From Lachnospiraceae bacterium (GTDB lineage Bacteria; Bacillota; Clostridia; Lachnospirales; Lachnospiraceae): a stretch of DNA of 44,522 bases. Of the stretch, positions 24,031-32,652 are shown one piece after another. The stretch covers positions 1 to 44,522 of the forward strand of contig JAFXAZ010000003.1 in assembly GCA_017521985.1 (NCBI GenBank). The letters are read 5' to 3'. The notes beneath the pieces are model-generated. The model was given only the letters and a program-made list of their open reading frames with translations, was not told the DNA's origin and searched no databases. The translations under genes were made by a program, and so were the position numbers. Numbering within the stretch: the stretch's first letter is position 1; each line of letters begins with the position of its first letter.

Positions 24031-24309
24031 CGATTAGCATACAACAATTCCAAAACCAAGCCTAAATTTGAAATTACTGAAAATGTAATAAGTGTAACAT
24101 TACCAGTAATTACTAATCATTATAATGTAACCAGTGATGAAGCGAAGATAATAAAAGTTTTAGAAAATGGAGAATTGTTATCAAGCAGCGAAATCGCCAA
24201 ACGTGCCGGGTATACAAAATCAAAAACGTTAAGAATCATAGACGTGTTAAAAGATAAAGATTATATCAGAGTTATTGGCAATGGTCGTGGTACAAAGTAT
24301 ACTTTATAG
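24031..24309 (+). pseudogene. 3' fragment of an AlbA-type (Schlafen-like) regulator
   Basis: An open frame without a credible start reads SKTKPKFEITENVISVTLPV, then a winged helix (KVLENGELLSSSEIAKRAGY, TLRIIDVLKDKDYIRVIGNG) to a TAG at 24307. The 'PKFEIT...VTLPV' segment plus a winged helix is the normal C-terminal end of AlbA_2/ATP-binding regulator proteins; the N-terminal several hundred residues are absent. It sits between two near-identical palindromes, suggesting insertion and later loss. Besides this fragment and the palindromes I see no gene in the 503-base gap 23965-24467. Confidence 0.65.
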
Positions 24310-24322
24310 AATATTGTTCCAA

Positions 24323-24360
24323 ACGAAAATGCAACGTAAAATTTTATGTTGCATTTTCTG
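24323..24360 (+). terminator. Imperfect palindrome, likely terminator (copy B)
   Basis: Arms acgaaaatgcaacgtaaaa (24323-24341) and ttttatgttgcattttctg (24342-24360), close to copy A with a few changes, including compensating wobble pairs. Follows the AlbA-type fragment. Confidence 0.65.
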
Positions 24361-24418
24361 TATGTATTGGATTTTATAAAATTCAGCAAATATGTATATT
24401 TTAAAAATCATCTAAGTG

Positions 24419-24427
24419 TGGTATGAT
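24419..24427 (+). promoter_or_regulatory. Extended -10 promoter for the ABC exporter operon
   Basis: TGGTATGAT at 24419-24427 (TGn plus TATGAT), without a clear -35, 40 bases before the first ABC ATG. Confidence 0.5.
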
Positions 24428-24467
24428 AAAAATCACACAATTAAGAATGACACCAAGGAGAAAAGAT

Positions 24468-26240
24468 ATGATTTTTGGAAAACACATTAATAAATACTAT
24501 ATAAAATATGCCGGCATGCTGCTTTTGGGCTTGGCGGCCTTGATTGTGGTGGATTATTTTCAGTTAATTATCCCGAATATGTATCAAATGGTTATCAATG
24601 GCATGAACGATGGCTATGTGGTAGTGGATGGTGTACGAAAAGCATTTGATTTAAATTTCCTCTTGGATGTAATTTGTATGCCGATGGTAGGCATTATTTT
24701 AGTGATGGTATTCGGAAGATTTTTGTGGCGTGTGACGATTTTTGGAGCAGCAATTAAGGTAGAAACGGATATCCGAAATGAGATGTTTGACCATGCCAAG
24801 GACTTGAGCCGTGAGTATTATCAGGTAAATAAAGTGGGCGATTTAATGAGTCTTTTTACCAATGACTTAGATACGGTGCAGGAGTGTTACGGCTGGGGCT
24901 ATATGATGTTTTTTGATGCCTTGTTTTTAGGTGCATTGGCGTTTTTTAAAATGTGGAATATGAACCATACACTTACGATTTTTTCTACTATACCGATGAT
25001 TTTTCTGTTGGCATCCAGTGCGGTAGTGGGAAGTTATATGATGAAGAAATGGGACATTCGCCAGGAAGCTTTTTCCAAGATGAGTGATTTTTCACAGGAG
25101 AGTTTTTCCGGTATCGCGGTCATCAAGGCTTTTGTAAAGGAAGCAAAAGAATTGATGGCGTTTAGGAAATTAAACGTAGAAAATGAAAAGGCGAATATTG
25201 ACTATACGCGTTCTGCAGTGCTTTTACGTATTTTAGTTACGCTTTTTGTGGAAAGTGTTATTTGTGTTATCTTAGGATATGGCGGTTATCTGGTGTACAA
25301 AGGTCAGTTTAATGCAGGTCAGTTAGTGGAATTTATCGGTTATTTTACTGCTATCATTTGGCCGATTATGGCAGTGTCTGAATTGATTGATATGACATCC
25401 AGAGGAAAAGCCTCCTTGAAGCGTATCAGCGAGCTTTTGGATGCAAGGCAGGATGTGGCAGACAATCCGGATGTACATTCGCTTCAAAATGTAAAAGGTG
25501 ACATTGAATTTAGAAATTTGACTTTTACCTACCCGGATGGCGAGTTTGAGGCGTTGGAAGACGTGTCCTTTACCATTCATGCCGGAGAAAATGTAGGTCT
25601 GGTAGGTAAGACCGGCTCCGGTAAAACGACGTTAGTGGATTTAATTCTTCGTACATACAATGTTCCGGAGGGCACCATTTTTATTGATGGCCATGATGTA
25701 AATACGGTTCCGATTAAGGATGTACGTGCAGCCTGTGCTTATGTGCCCCAGGATAATTTCCTGTTTTCCGATACCATTGAAAATAATATTTCCTTTGGAA
25801 CAGATGTTAAAACTCCTTCTGCCATTCGTACTGCAGCAATATTAGCGGATGTAGACAGCAATATAAAGGAATTCCAGAAGGGTTACGGTACGATTTTAGG
25901 TGAGCGTGGTGTGACGGTTTCCGGCGGTCAGAAGCAGCGAATTTCCATTGCCAGAGCGCTTATGAAGGATGCTCCGATTTTGATTTTGGATGACTCTGTT
26001 TCTGCGGTGGATACCAAGACGGAGAGAACTATTTTGAATAACCTCAAAGCCACCCGCGCAGGCAAGACTACCATTTTAATCGCACATAGAATCTCTACCA
26101 TTGAATCTATGGACAAAATTTTGTTCATAGATGAAGGAAAGCTGGTAGCGGTAGGCACACATACCGAACTTTATGAGACCTGTCCGGACTACCGTAAGAT
26201 GGTAGACCTTCAGAAATTAGAAGAGGAAGGAGGAGAATAA
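24468..26240 (+). CDS. ABC exporter subunit, degenerate-site half (LmrC-like)
   Basis: 590 residues: six-helix transmembrane domain (about 1-320), then the ATPase. Walker A GKTGSGKTT (about 380), signature VSGGQKQR and switch His in IAHRIST are canonical. The Walker B catalytic Glu is Asp (LILDDSVSAVD, about 507), as in the LmrC/TM287 side of heterodimeric exporters. AAGGAG lies 7 bases before ATG 24468; the in-frame Met at 24423 lies inside the promoter. The next gene starts 1 base after its stop. Together they should form a multidrug or lipid-type exporter in the inner membrane. Substrate not inferable. Confidence 0.92.
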   Translation: MIFGKHINKYYIKYAGMLLLGLAALIVVDYFQLIIPNMYQMVINGMNDGYVVVDGVRKAFDLNFLLDVICMPMVGIILVMVFGRFLWRVTIFGAAIKVETDIRNEMFDHAKDLSREYYQVNKVGDLMSLFTNDLDTVQECYGWGYMMFFDALFLGALAFFKMWNMNHTLTIFSTIPMIFLLASSAVVGSYMMKKWDIRQEAFSKMSDFSQESFSGIAVIKAFVKEAKELMAFRKLNVENEKANIDYTRSAVLLRILVTLFVESVICVILGYGGYLVYKGQFNAGQLVEFIGYFTAIIWPIMAVSELIDMTSRGKASLKRISELLDARQDVADNPDVHSLQNVKGDIEFRNLTFTYPDGEFEALEDVSFTIHAGENVGLVGKTGSGKTTLVDLILRTYNVPEGTIFIDGHDVNTVPIKDVRAACAYVPQDNFLFSDTIENNISFGTDVKTPSAIRTAAILADVDSNIKEFQKGYGTILGERGVTVSGGQKQRISIARALMKDAPILILDDSVSAVDTKTERTILNNLKATRAGKTTILIAHRISTIESMDKILFIDEGKLVAVGTHTELYETCPDYRKMVDLQKLEEEGGE

Positions 26241-26241
26241 T

Positions 26242-28128
26242 ATGGTAGAATTTTTACCGATTCTAATTGTCGGTTCCATTATCGGAGCCTTTTCCATTGT
26301 ATTTATTTTGGCATATATTGCGTTAAGCAAGTCAAAAGAGCAGAAGGAATATGAAAGAAACATGTCTGACAGCGAATTGGTGAGCAGGTTGTTTAGTTAT
26401 GCAAAGCCTTACTGGAAGTCTTTTTTACTTGTGTTTGTCATTATGGTTTTCTCCATCCTTTATGATATTATTTCTCCGTTAATTATGGGAGACATTGCCA
26501 AGATACTGATGACCGATTTTAGTCTTCAAGATTTGTATAGACGAGTAGGTGTTTATGCAAGCATGCTGGCAGTCTCTATGATTTGTACCTATTGTCAGTC
26601 CATTATTTTGCAGCGTACCGGTCAAAAGATTTTGTCCAAGCTTCGTATGGATATTTTTACACATATTGAGAGCTTGTCCCACGACCAGTTAAATAATATT
26701 CCCGTTGGAAAGCTGGTGACCCGTGTAACCAATGATACCAATGCTATTTCCATGATGTTTACGAACGTACTTGTTACACTGGTTAAAAACAGTATGGTAA
26801 TTGTAGGCGTGTTTGGTGCTATGCTGATGTTAAATTATGCATTGACATTGATGATTTTATGTTTTGTACCTTTTGTGGTATTGTTTACGGTTATTTTCCG
26901 AAAATTCTCCAGAAGGGTACACCGCAATGTAAACGATGCCCGAACGGACATCAATACATACTTGTCTGAAAATCTTTCCGGTATGAAAATCACCCAGATT
27001 TTTAACCGTGAGGAGCAGAAAATGGCAGACTTTTTGGATAGAAGCCGTAAGCTGGAAAAAGCGAAGAAGCAGCAGATTTATGTATTTGGTATTTTCCGTC
27101 CAATGGTATACATGCTTAATATTTCTACGGTACTGTGCCTGTTTTATTTTGGTGCAAAGGGGTATATTAACCGGACAGAGTGGTTAGGGCAAATCATTGA
27201 CGGAAGCATTGTGGTCTCCTTTTATATGTATATTTCCAAGTTCTATAATCCAATTCAGACACTGGCAGAGCAGTTTGACGTGATTCAAAAGTCCTTTGCC
27301 TCTGCAGAAAAAATCTTTACCATTATGGATATGAAACCGGAAGTAGTGGACGAGCCGGATGCCATAGAGTTAGATAACATTCGTGGCGAGATTGAATTTA
27401 AGGATGTATGGTTTGCCTATAAAGAGGGAGAATGGGTATTAAAGGGAGTATCCTTCCATGTAGAGCCAAAACAAACCGTAGCGTTTGTGGGTTCCACCGG
27501 TTCCGGTAAGACCACCATTCTTGGACTGATGTGTCGAAATTACGACATTCAAAAGGGTCAGATTTTAATTGACGGCATTGATATTAAGAAGATTAAAATA
27601 TCTTGTTTGAGAAAGCATTTTGGTCAGATGCTGCAGGATGTGTTCTTGTTCTCCGGTGATATCCGCAGCAATATTTTACTGCGCTCTGAAGGTATTTCTG
27701 ATGAGGAAGTAATGAAGGCTTGTCAGTATGTGAATGCAGATTCTTTTATTAATAAGCTGGATGCGGGTCTGGATGAAGTGGTGCGTGAAAGAGGAAATAA
27801 TTTCTCTGCGGGACAGCGTCAGCTTCTTAGTTTTGCAAGAACCATTATTCACCAGCCATCTGTGATGATTTTGGATGAAGCAACTGCCAATATCGATACG
27901 GAAACGGAGCTTCTTATTCAGGATTCTTTGGAAAAGATGAAAAATATCGGTACCATGTTGATTGTGGCACACAGACTTTCTACGATTCAGCATGCAGACA
28001 ATATTATTCTTTTGTCACGAGGTAAAATCGTAGAGCAGGGTAATCATCAGGAACTGTTGGCATTGAAAGGCAAGTATTACAATCTTTATACGTTGCAGTT
28101 TAGTAAAATGCAACTGGAAGGAAAATAG
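26242..28128 (+). CDS. ABC exporter subunit, canonical-Glu half (LmrD-like)
   Basis: 628 residues with an extra N-terminal hydrophobic helix (LPILIVGSIIGAFSIVFILA), a six-helix transmembrane domain, then the ATPase: Walker A GSTGSGKTT (about 416), Walker B ILDEATANID with intact Glu (about 541), and a deviant signature FSAGQRQL. The deviant signature pairs with the Asp-type Walker B of the partner, leaving one competent and one degenerate ATP site, as expected for an LmrCD/BmrCD-like heterodimer. GGAGGAG lies before the ATG. Only 2 bases separate it from the copper ATPase gene, so copper-related co-regulation is possible but unproven. Confidence 0.92.
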   Translation: MVEFLPILIVGSIIGAFSIVFILAYIALSKSKEQKEYERNMSDSELVSRLFSYAKPYWKSFLLVFVIMVFSILYDIISPLIMGDIAKILMTDFSLQDLYRRVGVYASMLAVSMICTYCQSIILQRTGQKILSKLRMDIFTHIESLSHDQLNNIPVGKLVTRVTNDTNAISMMFTNVLVTLVKNSMVIVGVFGAMLMLNYALTLMILCFVPFVVLFTVIFRKFSRRVHRNVNDARTDINTYLSENLSGMKITQIFNREEQKMADFLDRSRKLEKAKKQQIYVFGIFRPMVYMLNISTVLCLFYFGAKGYINRTEWLGQIIDGSIVVSFYMYISKFYNPIQTLAEQFDVIQKSFASAEKIFTIMDMKPEVVDEPDAIELDNIRGEIEFKDVWFAYKEGEWVLKGVSFHVEPKQTVAFVGSTGSGKTTILGLMCRNYDIQKGQILIDGIDIKKIKISCLRKHFGQMLQDVFLFSGDIRSNILLRSEGISDEEVMKACQYVNADSFINKLDAGLDEVVRERGNNFSAGQRQLLSFARTIIHQPSVMILDEATANIDTETELLIQDSLEKMKNIGTMLIVAHRLSTIQHADNIILLSRGKIVEQGNHQELLALKGKYYNLYTLQFSKMQLEGK

Positions 28129-28130
28129 TT

Positions 28131-30728
28131 ATGAAGCAATATAATATAACCGGCATGAGTTGTGCAGCCTGCAGCGCCCGTGTGGAAAAGGCGGTATGTA
28201 AGGTGCCGGGTGTGGAGAGTTGTTCGGTAAGTCTGCTCACCAATTCCATGGGGGTAGAAGGTAATGTATTACCTGCGGATATTATTCGTGCGGTAGAAGA
28301 AGCCGGGTATGGGGCTAGTGAGAAGCACGGACGAGGAAGCACAGATTTCGTCGGCAGAACACATGTGGTAGGCGAAAGCGACAGAGCCTCTTATACAAAC
28401 AATTTGCAGGAAGCGGAGGATGCCCTTGCAGATAAGGAGACTCCATTATTAAAGAAACGATTATTTACATCATTAGGATTTTTGATTGTGCTTATGTATT
28501 TCAGCATGGGGCATATGATGTGGGGCTGGCCTGTACCAAAATTTTTTGCCGAAAATCATGTAGCAATGGGACTTTTGCAAATGCTTCTTACCATTGCTGT
28601 TATGGTAATAAATCAAAAGTTTTTTGTCAGCGGTTTTAAGAGCTTGTGGCGTGGGGCGCCCAATATGGATTCACTGGTAGCGCTTGGTTCCGGGGCGGCT
28701 TTTGTGTACAGTACCTATGCACTGTTTGCTATGACAGATGCTTTGGGTAAGGGCAATATGGCAGGTGTCATGGACTACATGCATGAATTTTATTTTGAGT
28801 CTGCCGCCATGATTTTGACGTTGATTACCGTAGGTAAGATGCTGGAAGCTCATTCCAAGGGGAAAACAACCAATGCATTGAAGAGTCTGATGAAGCTTGC
28901 ACCAAAGACTGCGAATGTGGTACGAAATGGCGTAGAAGAGCAAGTTTCCATTGACAGCGTGGTAAAGGGCGATATATTTGTGGTGCGTCCGGGAGAGAAT
29001 GTCCCGGTAGACGGTAAGGTGTTAGAGGGCAGCAGTGCAGTGAATGAAGCGGCACTTACCGGAGAGAGTATTCCGGTGGACAAAGCACCGGGGGATATGG
29101 TTTCGGCTGCGACGCTGAATCAGTCCGGTTTTCTTACTTGTGAAGCAACTCGTGTGGGAGAGGATACTACCTTATCCCAGATTATTCAGATGGTAAGTGA
29201 TGCGGCGGCGACGAAAGCACCAATTGCCAAGGTGGCGGATAAGGTTTCCGGTGTATTTGTTCCTGCAGTTATTATTATAGCGGTGATTACCATGGCAATT
29301 TGGCTATTGGCAGGTGAAAGTGTAGGTTTTGCACTGGCAAGAGGCATCTCGGTACTGGTTATCAGTTGTCCGTGTGCGTTGGGACTTGCTACTCCGGTTG
29401 CCATTATGGTAGGAAATGGTGTAGGAGCCAAGCATGGTATTATGTTTAAGACCGCAGTTTCCCTTGAAGAGACCGGCAAAACAGAGATTGTAGTATTAGA
29501 CAAGACAGGAACCATTACCAGTGGTGAGCCGAAAGTAACGGATATCATACCATGTGAGGATATTTCAGAGAAAGAGCTTTTAACACTGGCAAATACCTTG
29601 GAGCAGAAAAGCGAGCATCCTTTGGCAAAGGCCATTTGGGCAAAAGCAGAAGAAATGCAATTGACAGCGGAGGAAGTGACGGAGTTCAAGGTGCTTCCGG
29701 GCAGCGGTCTGATTGCAAAAAGAGCCGGTGTGAAGCAAAGGTCCGACGGAGAAACACCTGGTAAGGAACTGGCAGGGGGAAATTATATTTTTATTTCCAC
29801 CAAATGTGGTGTGCCTTCTCATATAAAAATGCAAGCAGAGACTTTAGCAAGTGCAGGAAAAACACCGTTATATTTTGCAGAGGGAGGCAAACTTGCCGGA
29901 ATAATTGCAGTGGCAGATGCTATTAAAGAGGATTCTCCTCGTGCTATAGCAGAACTGAAAAATATGGGTATCCGTGTAATCATGCTTACCGGTGACAATG
30001 CCCGTACCGCACAGGCTATTGGCAAAGAAGCGGGTGTGGATGAAGTGATTGCAGGCGTACTTCCGGATGGGAAGGAAGAAGTGGTTCGTGCCCTGAAAGA
30101 AAAAGGCAAGGTGGTAATGGTTGGTGATGGTATTAACGATGCACCGGCCCTTACCAGAGCAGACATGGGAATTGCTATCGGTGCGGGTACGGATATCGCT
30201 GTAGATGCAGCAGATGTGGTATTGATGAAGAGTAAGCTTAGTGATGTTCCGGCGGCTATTCGTTTGAGCAGGGCAACGCTTAAAAATATCCATGAAAATT
30301 TATTTTGGGCATTTATTTACAATATCATTGGCATTCCATTGGCGGCAGGAGTTTGGATTCCGATATTTGGATGGGAGCTAAATCCAATGTTTGGGGCGGC
30401 AGCCATGAGCTTATCCAGTTTTTGTGTGGTAAGTAATGCGTTGCGTCTGAATTTCTGTAAGTTGTATGATACAAGTCGTGATAAAAGATTAAAGAAAAAG
30501 AAACCGGAGGAAAAGAATATGACAAGAACGATGAAAATAGAAGGTATGATGTGCAAACATTGTGAGGCACGTGTAAAGAAGGTTTTGGAAGCACTTCCGG
30601 AAGTTATGGAAGCAGTAGTAAGTCATGAAACAGGAACTGCAGTGGTTACCTTAAGTGCAGAACTTGCAAACGATGTATTAAAGAAAACGGTAGAAGACCA
30701 GGATTACGCGGTACTTTCCGTGGAATAA
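28131..30728 (+). CDS. copA: Copper-exporting P-type ATPase with N- and C-terminal metal-binding domains
   Basis: 865 residues. N-terminal HMA domain with GMSCAACSARVEK (C11, C14), eight expected membrane helices, TGES loop (LTGESIPVDK), CPC metal site (about 413-415), DKTGTIT phosphorylation site (D457), SEHPLAKAI, and GDGINDAPALTRADMGIAIG. This fits P1B-1 Cu(I) exporters. Unusually, a second HMA domain (GMMCKHCEARVKK, C808 and C811) is fused after the last helix through a Lys-rich linker (RDKRLKKKKPEEK). That part resembles a CopZ chaperone and has its own ribosome site (see 30519). It begins 2 bases after the ABC exporter pair. No CsoR or CopY operator was recognised. Confidence 0.93.
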   Translation: MKQYNITGMSCAACSARVEKAVCKVPGVESCSVSLLTNSMGVEGNVLPADIIRAVEEAGYGASEKHGRGSTDFVGRTHVVGESDRASYTNNLQEAEDALADKETPLLKKRLFTSLGFLIVLMYFSMGHMMWGWPVPKFFAENHVAMGLLQMLLTIAVMVINQKFFVSGFKSLWRGAPNMDSLVALGSGAAFVYSTYALFAMTDALGKGNMAGVMDYMHEFYFESAAMILTLITVGKMLEAHSKGKTTNALKSLMKLAPKTANVVRNGVEEQVSIDSVVKGDIFVVRPGENVPVDGKVLEGSSAVNEAALTGESIPVDKAPGDMVSAATLNQSGFLTCEATRVGEDTTLSQIIQMVSDAAATKAPIAKVADKVSGVFVPAVIIIAVITMAIWLLAGESVGFALARGISVLVISCPCALGLATPVAIMVGNGVGAKHGIMFKTAVSLEETGKTEIVVLDKTGTITSGEPKVTDIIPCEDISEKELLTLANTLEQKSEHPLAKAIWAKAEEMQLTAEEVTEFKVLPGSGLIAKRAGVKQRSDGETPGKELAGGNYIFISTKCGVPSHIKMQAETLASAGKTPLYFAEGGKLAGIIAVADAIKEDSPRAIAELKNMGIRVIMLTGDNARTAQAIGKEAGVDEVIAGVLPDGKEEVVRALKEKGKVVMVGDGINDAPALTRADMGIAIGAGTDIAVDAADVVLMKSKLSDVPAAIRLSRATLKNIHENLFWAFIYNIIGIPLAAGVWIPIFGWELNPMFGAAAMSLSSFCVVSNALRLNFCKLYDTSRDKRLKKKKPEEKNMTRTMKIEGMMCKHCEARVKKVLEALPEVMEAVVSHETGTAVVTLSAELANDVLKKTVEDQDYAVLSVE
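30519..30728 (+). CDS. Possible internal in-frame start giving a 69-residue CopZ-like chaperone
   Basis: Within copA, GGAGG at 30506-30510 precedes ATG 30519 by 8 bases, in the copA frame (Met797). The product would be a complete HMA domain starting MTRTMKIEGMMCKHCEARV, the size of free CopZ. Either the site is a relic of a former separate copZ gene fused by stop loss, or the gene makes both forms. Nested and not proven. Confidence 0.45.
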   Translation: MTRTMKIEGMMCKHCEARVKKVLEALPEVMEAVVSHETGTAVVTLSAELANDVLKKTVEDQDYAVLSVE

Positions 30729-30783
30729 TTTTAAATATACTGCTTATTTGTCTCATATACTGTAAAAAAAATCAGAGTAATAT

Positions 30784-32565
30784 ATGGCGAATCAAAAAGC
30801 AGAAACAATATTAAATCTGGCACTGGAGACTCCTCTGGCAGAGCGTGTCCGGTCCGGAAATTTAAATGTAGGATATTCCGTCACGGCAAGAACCTGGGAG
30901 TTTATCGTGAAATATAATGGAAGTCTTCGTGAAGTTGCAGAAGACTTTCCCGGAGTGGTGGCAGAAGAGTTGATTGCAGGGTATGGGATTTTGACGGTGC
31001 CCGAAAATTTAGTGGAGCCGGTATTAACCAGGCCTGAAATTGAATATGTGGAAATACCAAAGAGGCTTTACTTTTCTGATTTTCAGGCAAGGAATGCCTC
31101 TTGTATTTTACAGGTGACGGAAGGGTATCCGAATTTAACCGGAAAGGGAGTGGCAGTGGCGGTAATTGATTCCGGCATCGACTATACATTGCCACATTTT
31201 CGAAATGCAGATGGCAGCACCAGAATTTTGGCATTATGGGACCAAGGGCAGAGTACAAGCAGTCAGTATCCGCCGCCGGAAGGGTTTTCCCAGGGAAGGC
31301 TGTATACGGAAAGCGACATAAATGCGGTACTTCAAGCTGCCAATGGTGCTGAAGAAGAGCAGGGGATAGGTATAGGAGTTCCGGCACTATTGAGCGAAGA
31401 TACCTCCGGTCATGGAACCGCCGTGGCAGGGATAGCGGCATCCGGTACCGTGGAAAATTATCAGGGAGTGGCGCCGGAAAGCAGCCTGGTGGTGGTTAAG
31501 CTGGCCAATACAGATAGAGAAAGTTTTCCGAGAACTACAGAGCTCATGCGGGCACTTACCTTTGTAATTCGTTTTACGGCAGAGCGCCGTTTGCCGGTGG
31601 CTATAAATCTAAGCTTTGGCAATAGTTATGGTTCCCATAATGGCGGGTCTATTTTAGAGCGTTTTATTGATAATATTTCGGAAATCGGTCGTAGTGTGAT
31701 TTGTATCGGCACCGGAAATGAAGGAGCCAGTGGAGGACATTTTGCGGCAACCGTACAACCGGGTCAGCCGCTTAATGTAGAGTTTGCAGTAGCATCCTAT
31801 GAGGCAGCATTAAATCTACAAATTTGGAAAAACTATATTGATAGGTATCGTATTATTATCACCGCGCCTACAGGAGCATCACTGATTATTCAGGAAGAGC
31901 TTTTAGGGCAGACGGAAGCCGTGTTGGAACGAACGAAGCTTTTGGTATATGTAGGGGAACCTAAGCCATATACCACAAATCAGGAAATTTACATTGACTT
32001 TTTGCCACAGAGGACATATGTGGACAGCGGAGTGTGGACGATAACTCTGGAACCTTTGGAAGTGAAAAACGGATACATATATATGTATTTGCCAAGTGAA
32101 GCTGCTCGAAGTGCAGGAACCAGATTTGTCAGTTCTACACCGGAAGTAACCTTAACCATTCCATCTACAGCTACCAGAGCAATCGCGGTAGGAGCCTACA
32201 ATTCTGTATATAATGCCTATGCAGATTTTTCGGGGCGAGGGTATGTGGCCCAAGGTGTGGGATTAGCAGAACGTGAGATTGGAAGTGTACGCCCTACCTT
32301 GGTTGCACCGGGGGTATCCTTACAGGCTGTTACACCGGGCGGAACTTACCAGTATGTGTCAGGTACCAGCTTTGCAACACCGGTAGTGGCAGGGAGCGCG
32401 GCCCTTTTGATGGAGTGGGGAATCGTGCGGGAACAGGATATTTTCATGTATGGGGAAAAAGTAAAAGCCAGCCTGATACGCGGTGCCAGAAGGTTTCCTA
32501 CCCCTTCCCAGTGGCCAAATGAAATGTACGGATGGGGAGCATTATGCCTTGCAGATAGTTTTTAG
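30784..32565 (+). CDS. Csp-like subtilisin-family (S8) serine protease
   Basis: 593 residues. The triad is complete: D129 (AVIDSGID), H210 (SGHGTAVAGIAA), S529 (SGTSFATPVVAG), with oxyanion N312 (GTGNEGA). The first 90 residues look like a retained propeptide (ITLPV-like strand GYGILTVPENLVEPVL, then IEYVEIPKRLYF). A large inserted beta-rich domain (about 320-460) separates the Asn and Ser regions, as in the clostridial Csp germination proteases. No signal peptide. Csp proteins activate the SleC cortex hydrolase during germination; many relatives in this group are of unknown role. The ribosome site is poor (cagagtaatat). Confidence 0.83.
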   Translation: MANQKAETILNLALETPLAERVRSGNLNVGYSVTARTWEFIVKYNGSLREVAEDFPGVVAEELIAGYGILTVPENLVEPVLTRPEIEYVEIPKRLYFSDFQARNASCILQVTEGYPNLTGKGVAVAVIDSGIDYTLPHFRNADGSTRILALWDQGQSTSSQYPPPEGFSQGRLYTESDINAVLQAANGAEEEQGIGIGVPALLSEDTSGHGTAVAGIAASGTVENYQGVAPESSLVVVKLANTDRESFPRTTELMRALTFVIRFTAERRLPVAINLSFGNSYGSHNGGSILERFIDNISEIGRSVICIGTGNEGASGGHFAATVQPGQPLNVEFAVASYEAALNLQIWKNYIDRYRIIITAPTGASLIIQEELLGQTEAVLERTKLLVYVGEPKPYTTNQEIYIDFLPQRTYVDSGVWTITLEPLEVKNGYIYMYLPSEAARSAGTRFVSSTPEVTLTIPSTATRAIAVGAYNSVYNAYADFSGRGYVAQGVGLAEREIGSVRPTLVAPGVSLQAVTPGGTYQYVSGTSFATPVVAGSAALLMEWGIVREQDIFMYGEKVKASLIRGARRFPTPSQWPNEMYGWGALCLADSF

Positions 32566-32588
32566 GTTATCTTGAGCTGCCCTTTGCA

Positions 32589-32617
32589 TTGACAATAAGG
32601 CAATTTTAAACTAGTAT
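32589..32617 (+). promoter_or_regulatory. Putative promoter for the glucosyltransferase-like gene
   Basis: Perfect -35 TTGACA (32589-32594). At 17 bases comes TAGTAT (32612-32617); a better TATAAT (32617-32622) is 22 bases away. Confidence 0.55.
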
Positions 32618-32652
32618 ATAATATAGAATCATATACAATAAAGAGGCAACCA

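Noticed and set aside
23965-24467. Complete insertion sequence
   Set aside because: No transposase frame and no target-site duplication could be identified; only a regulator fragment between palindromes.
29186-29689. 167-codon minus-strand frame inside copA
   Set aside because: Shadow frame opposite a well-supported gene; Ser/Ala/Thr-rich with no domain.
30729-30783. Sporulation-sigma promoter before the subtilase gene
   Set aside because: catatactgt is suggestive but does not match sigma-E, -G or -K -10 elements with a properly spaced -35.
30902-31441. 179-codon minus-strand frame inside the subtilase gene
   Set aside because: Antisense to the catalytic Asp/His region; no ribosome site or recognisable domain.
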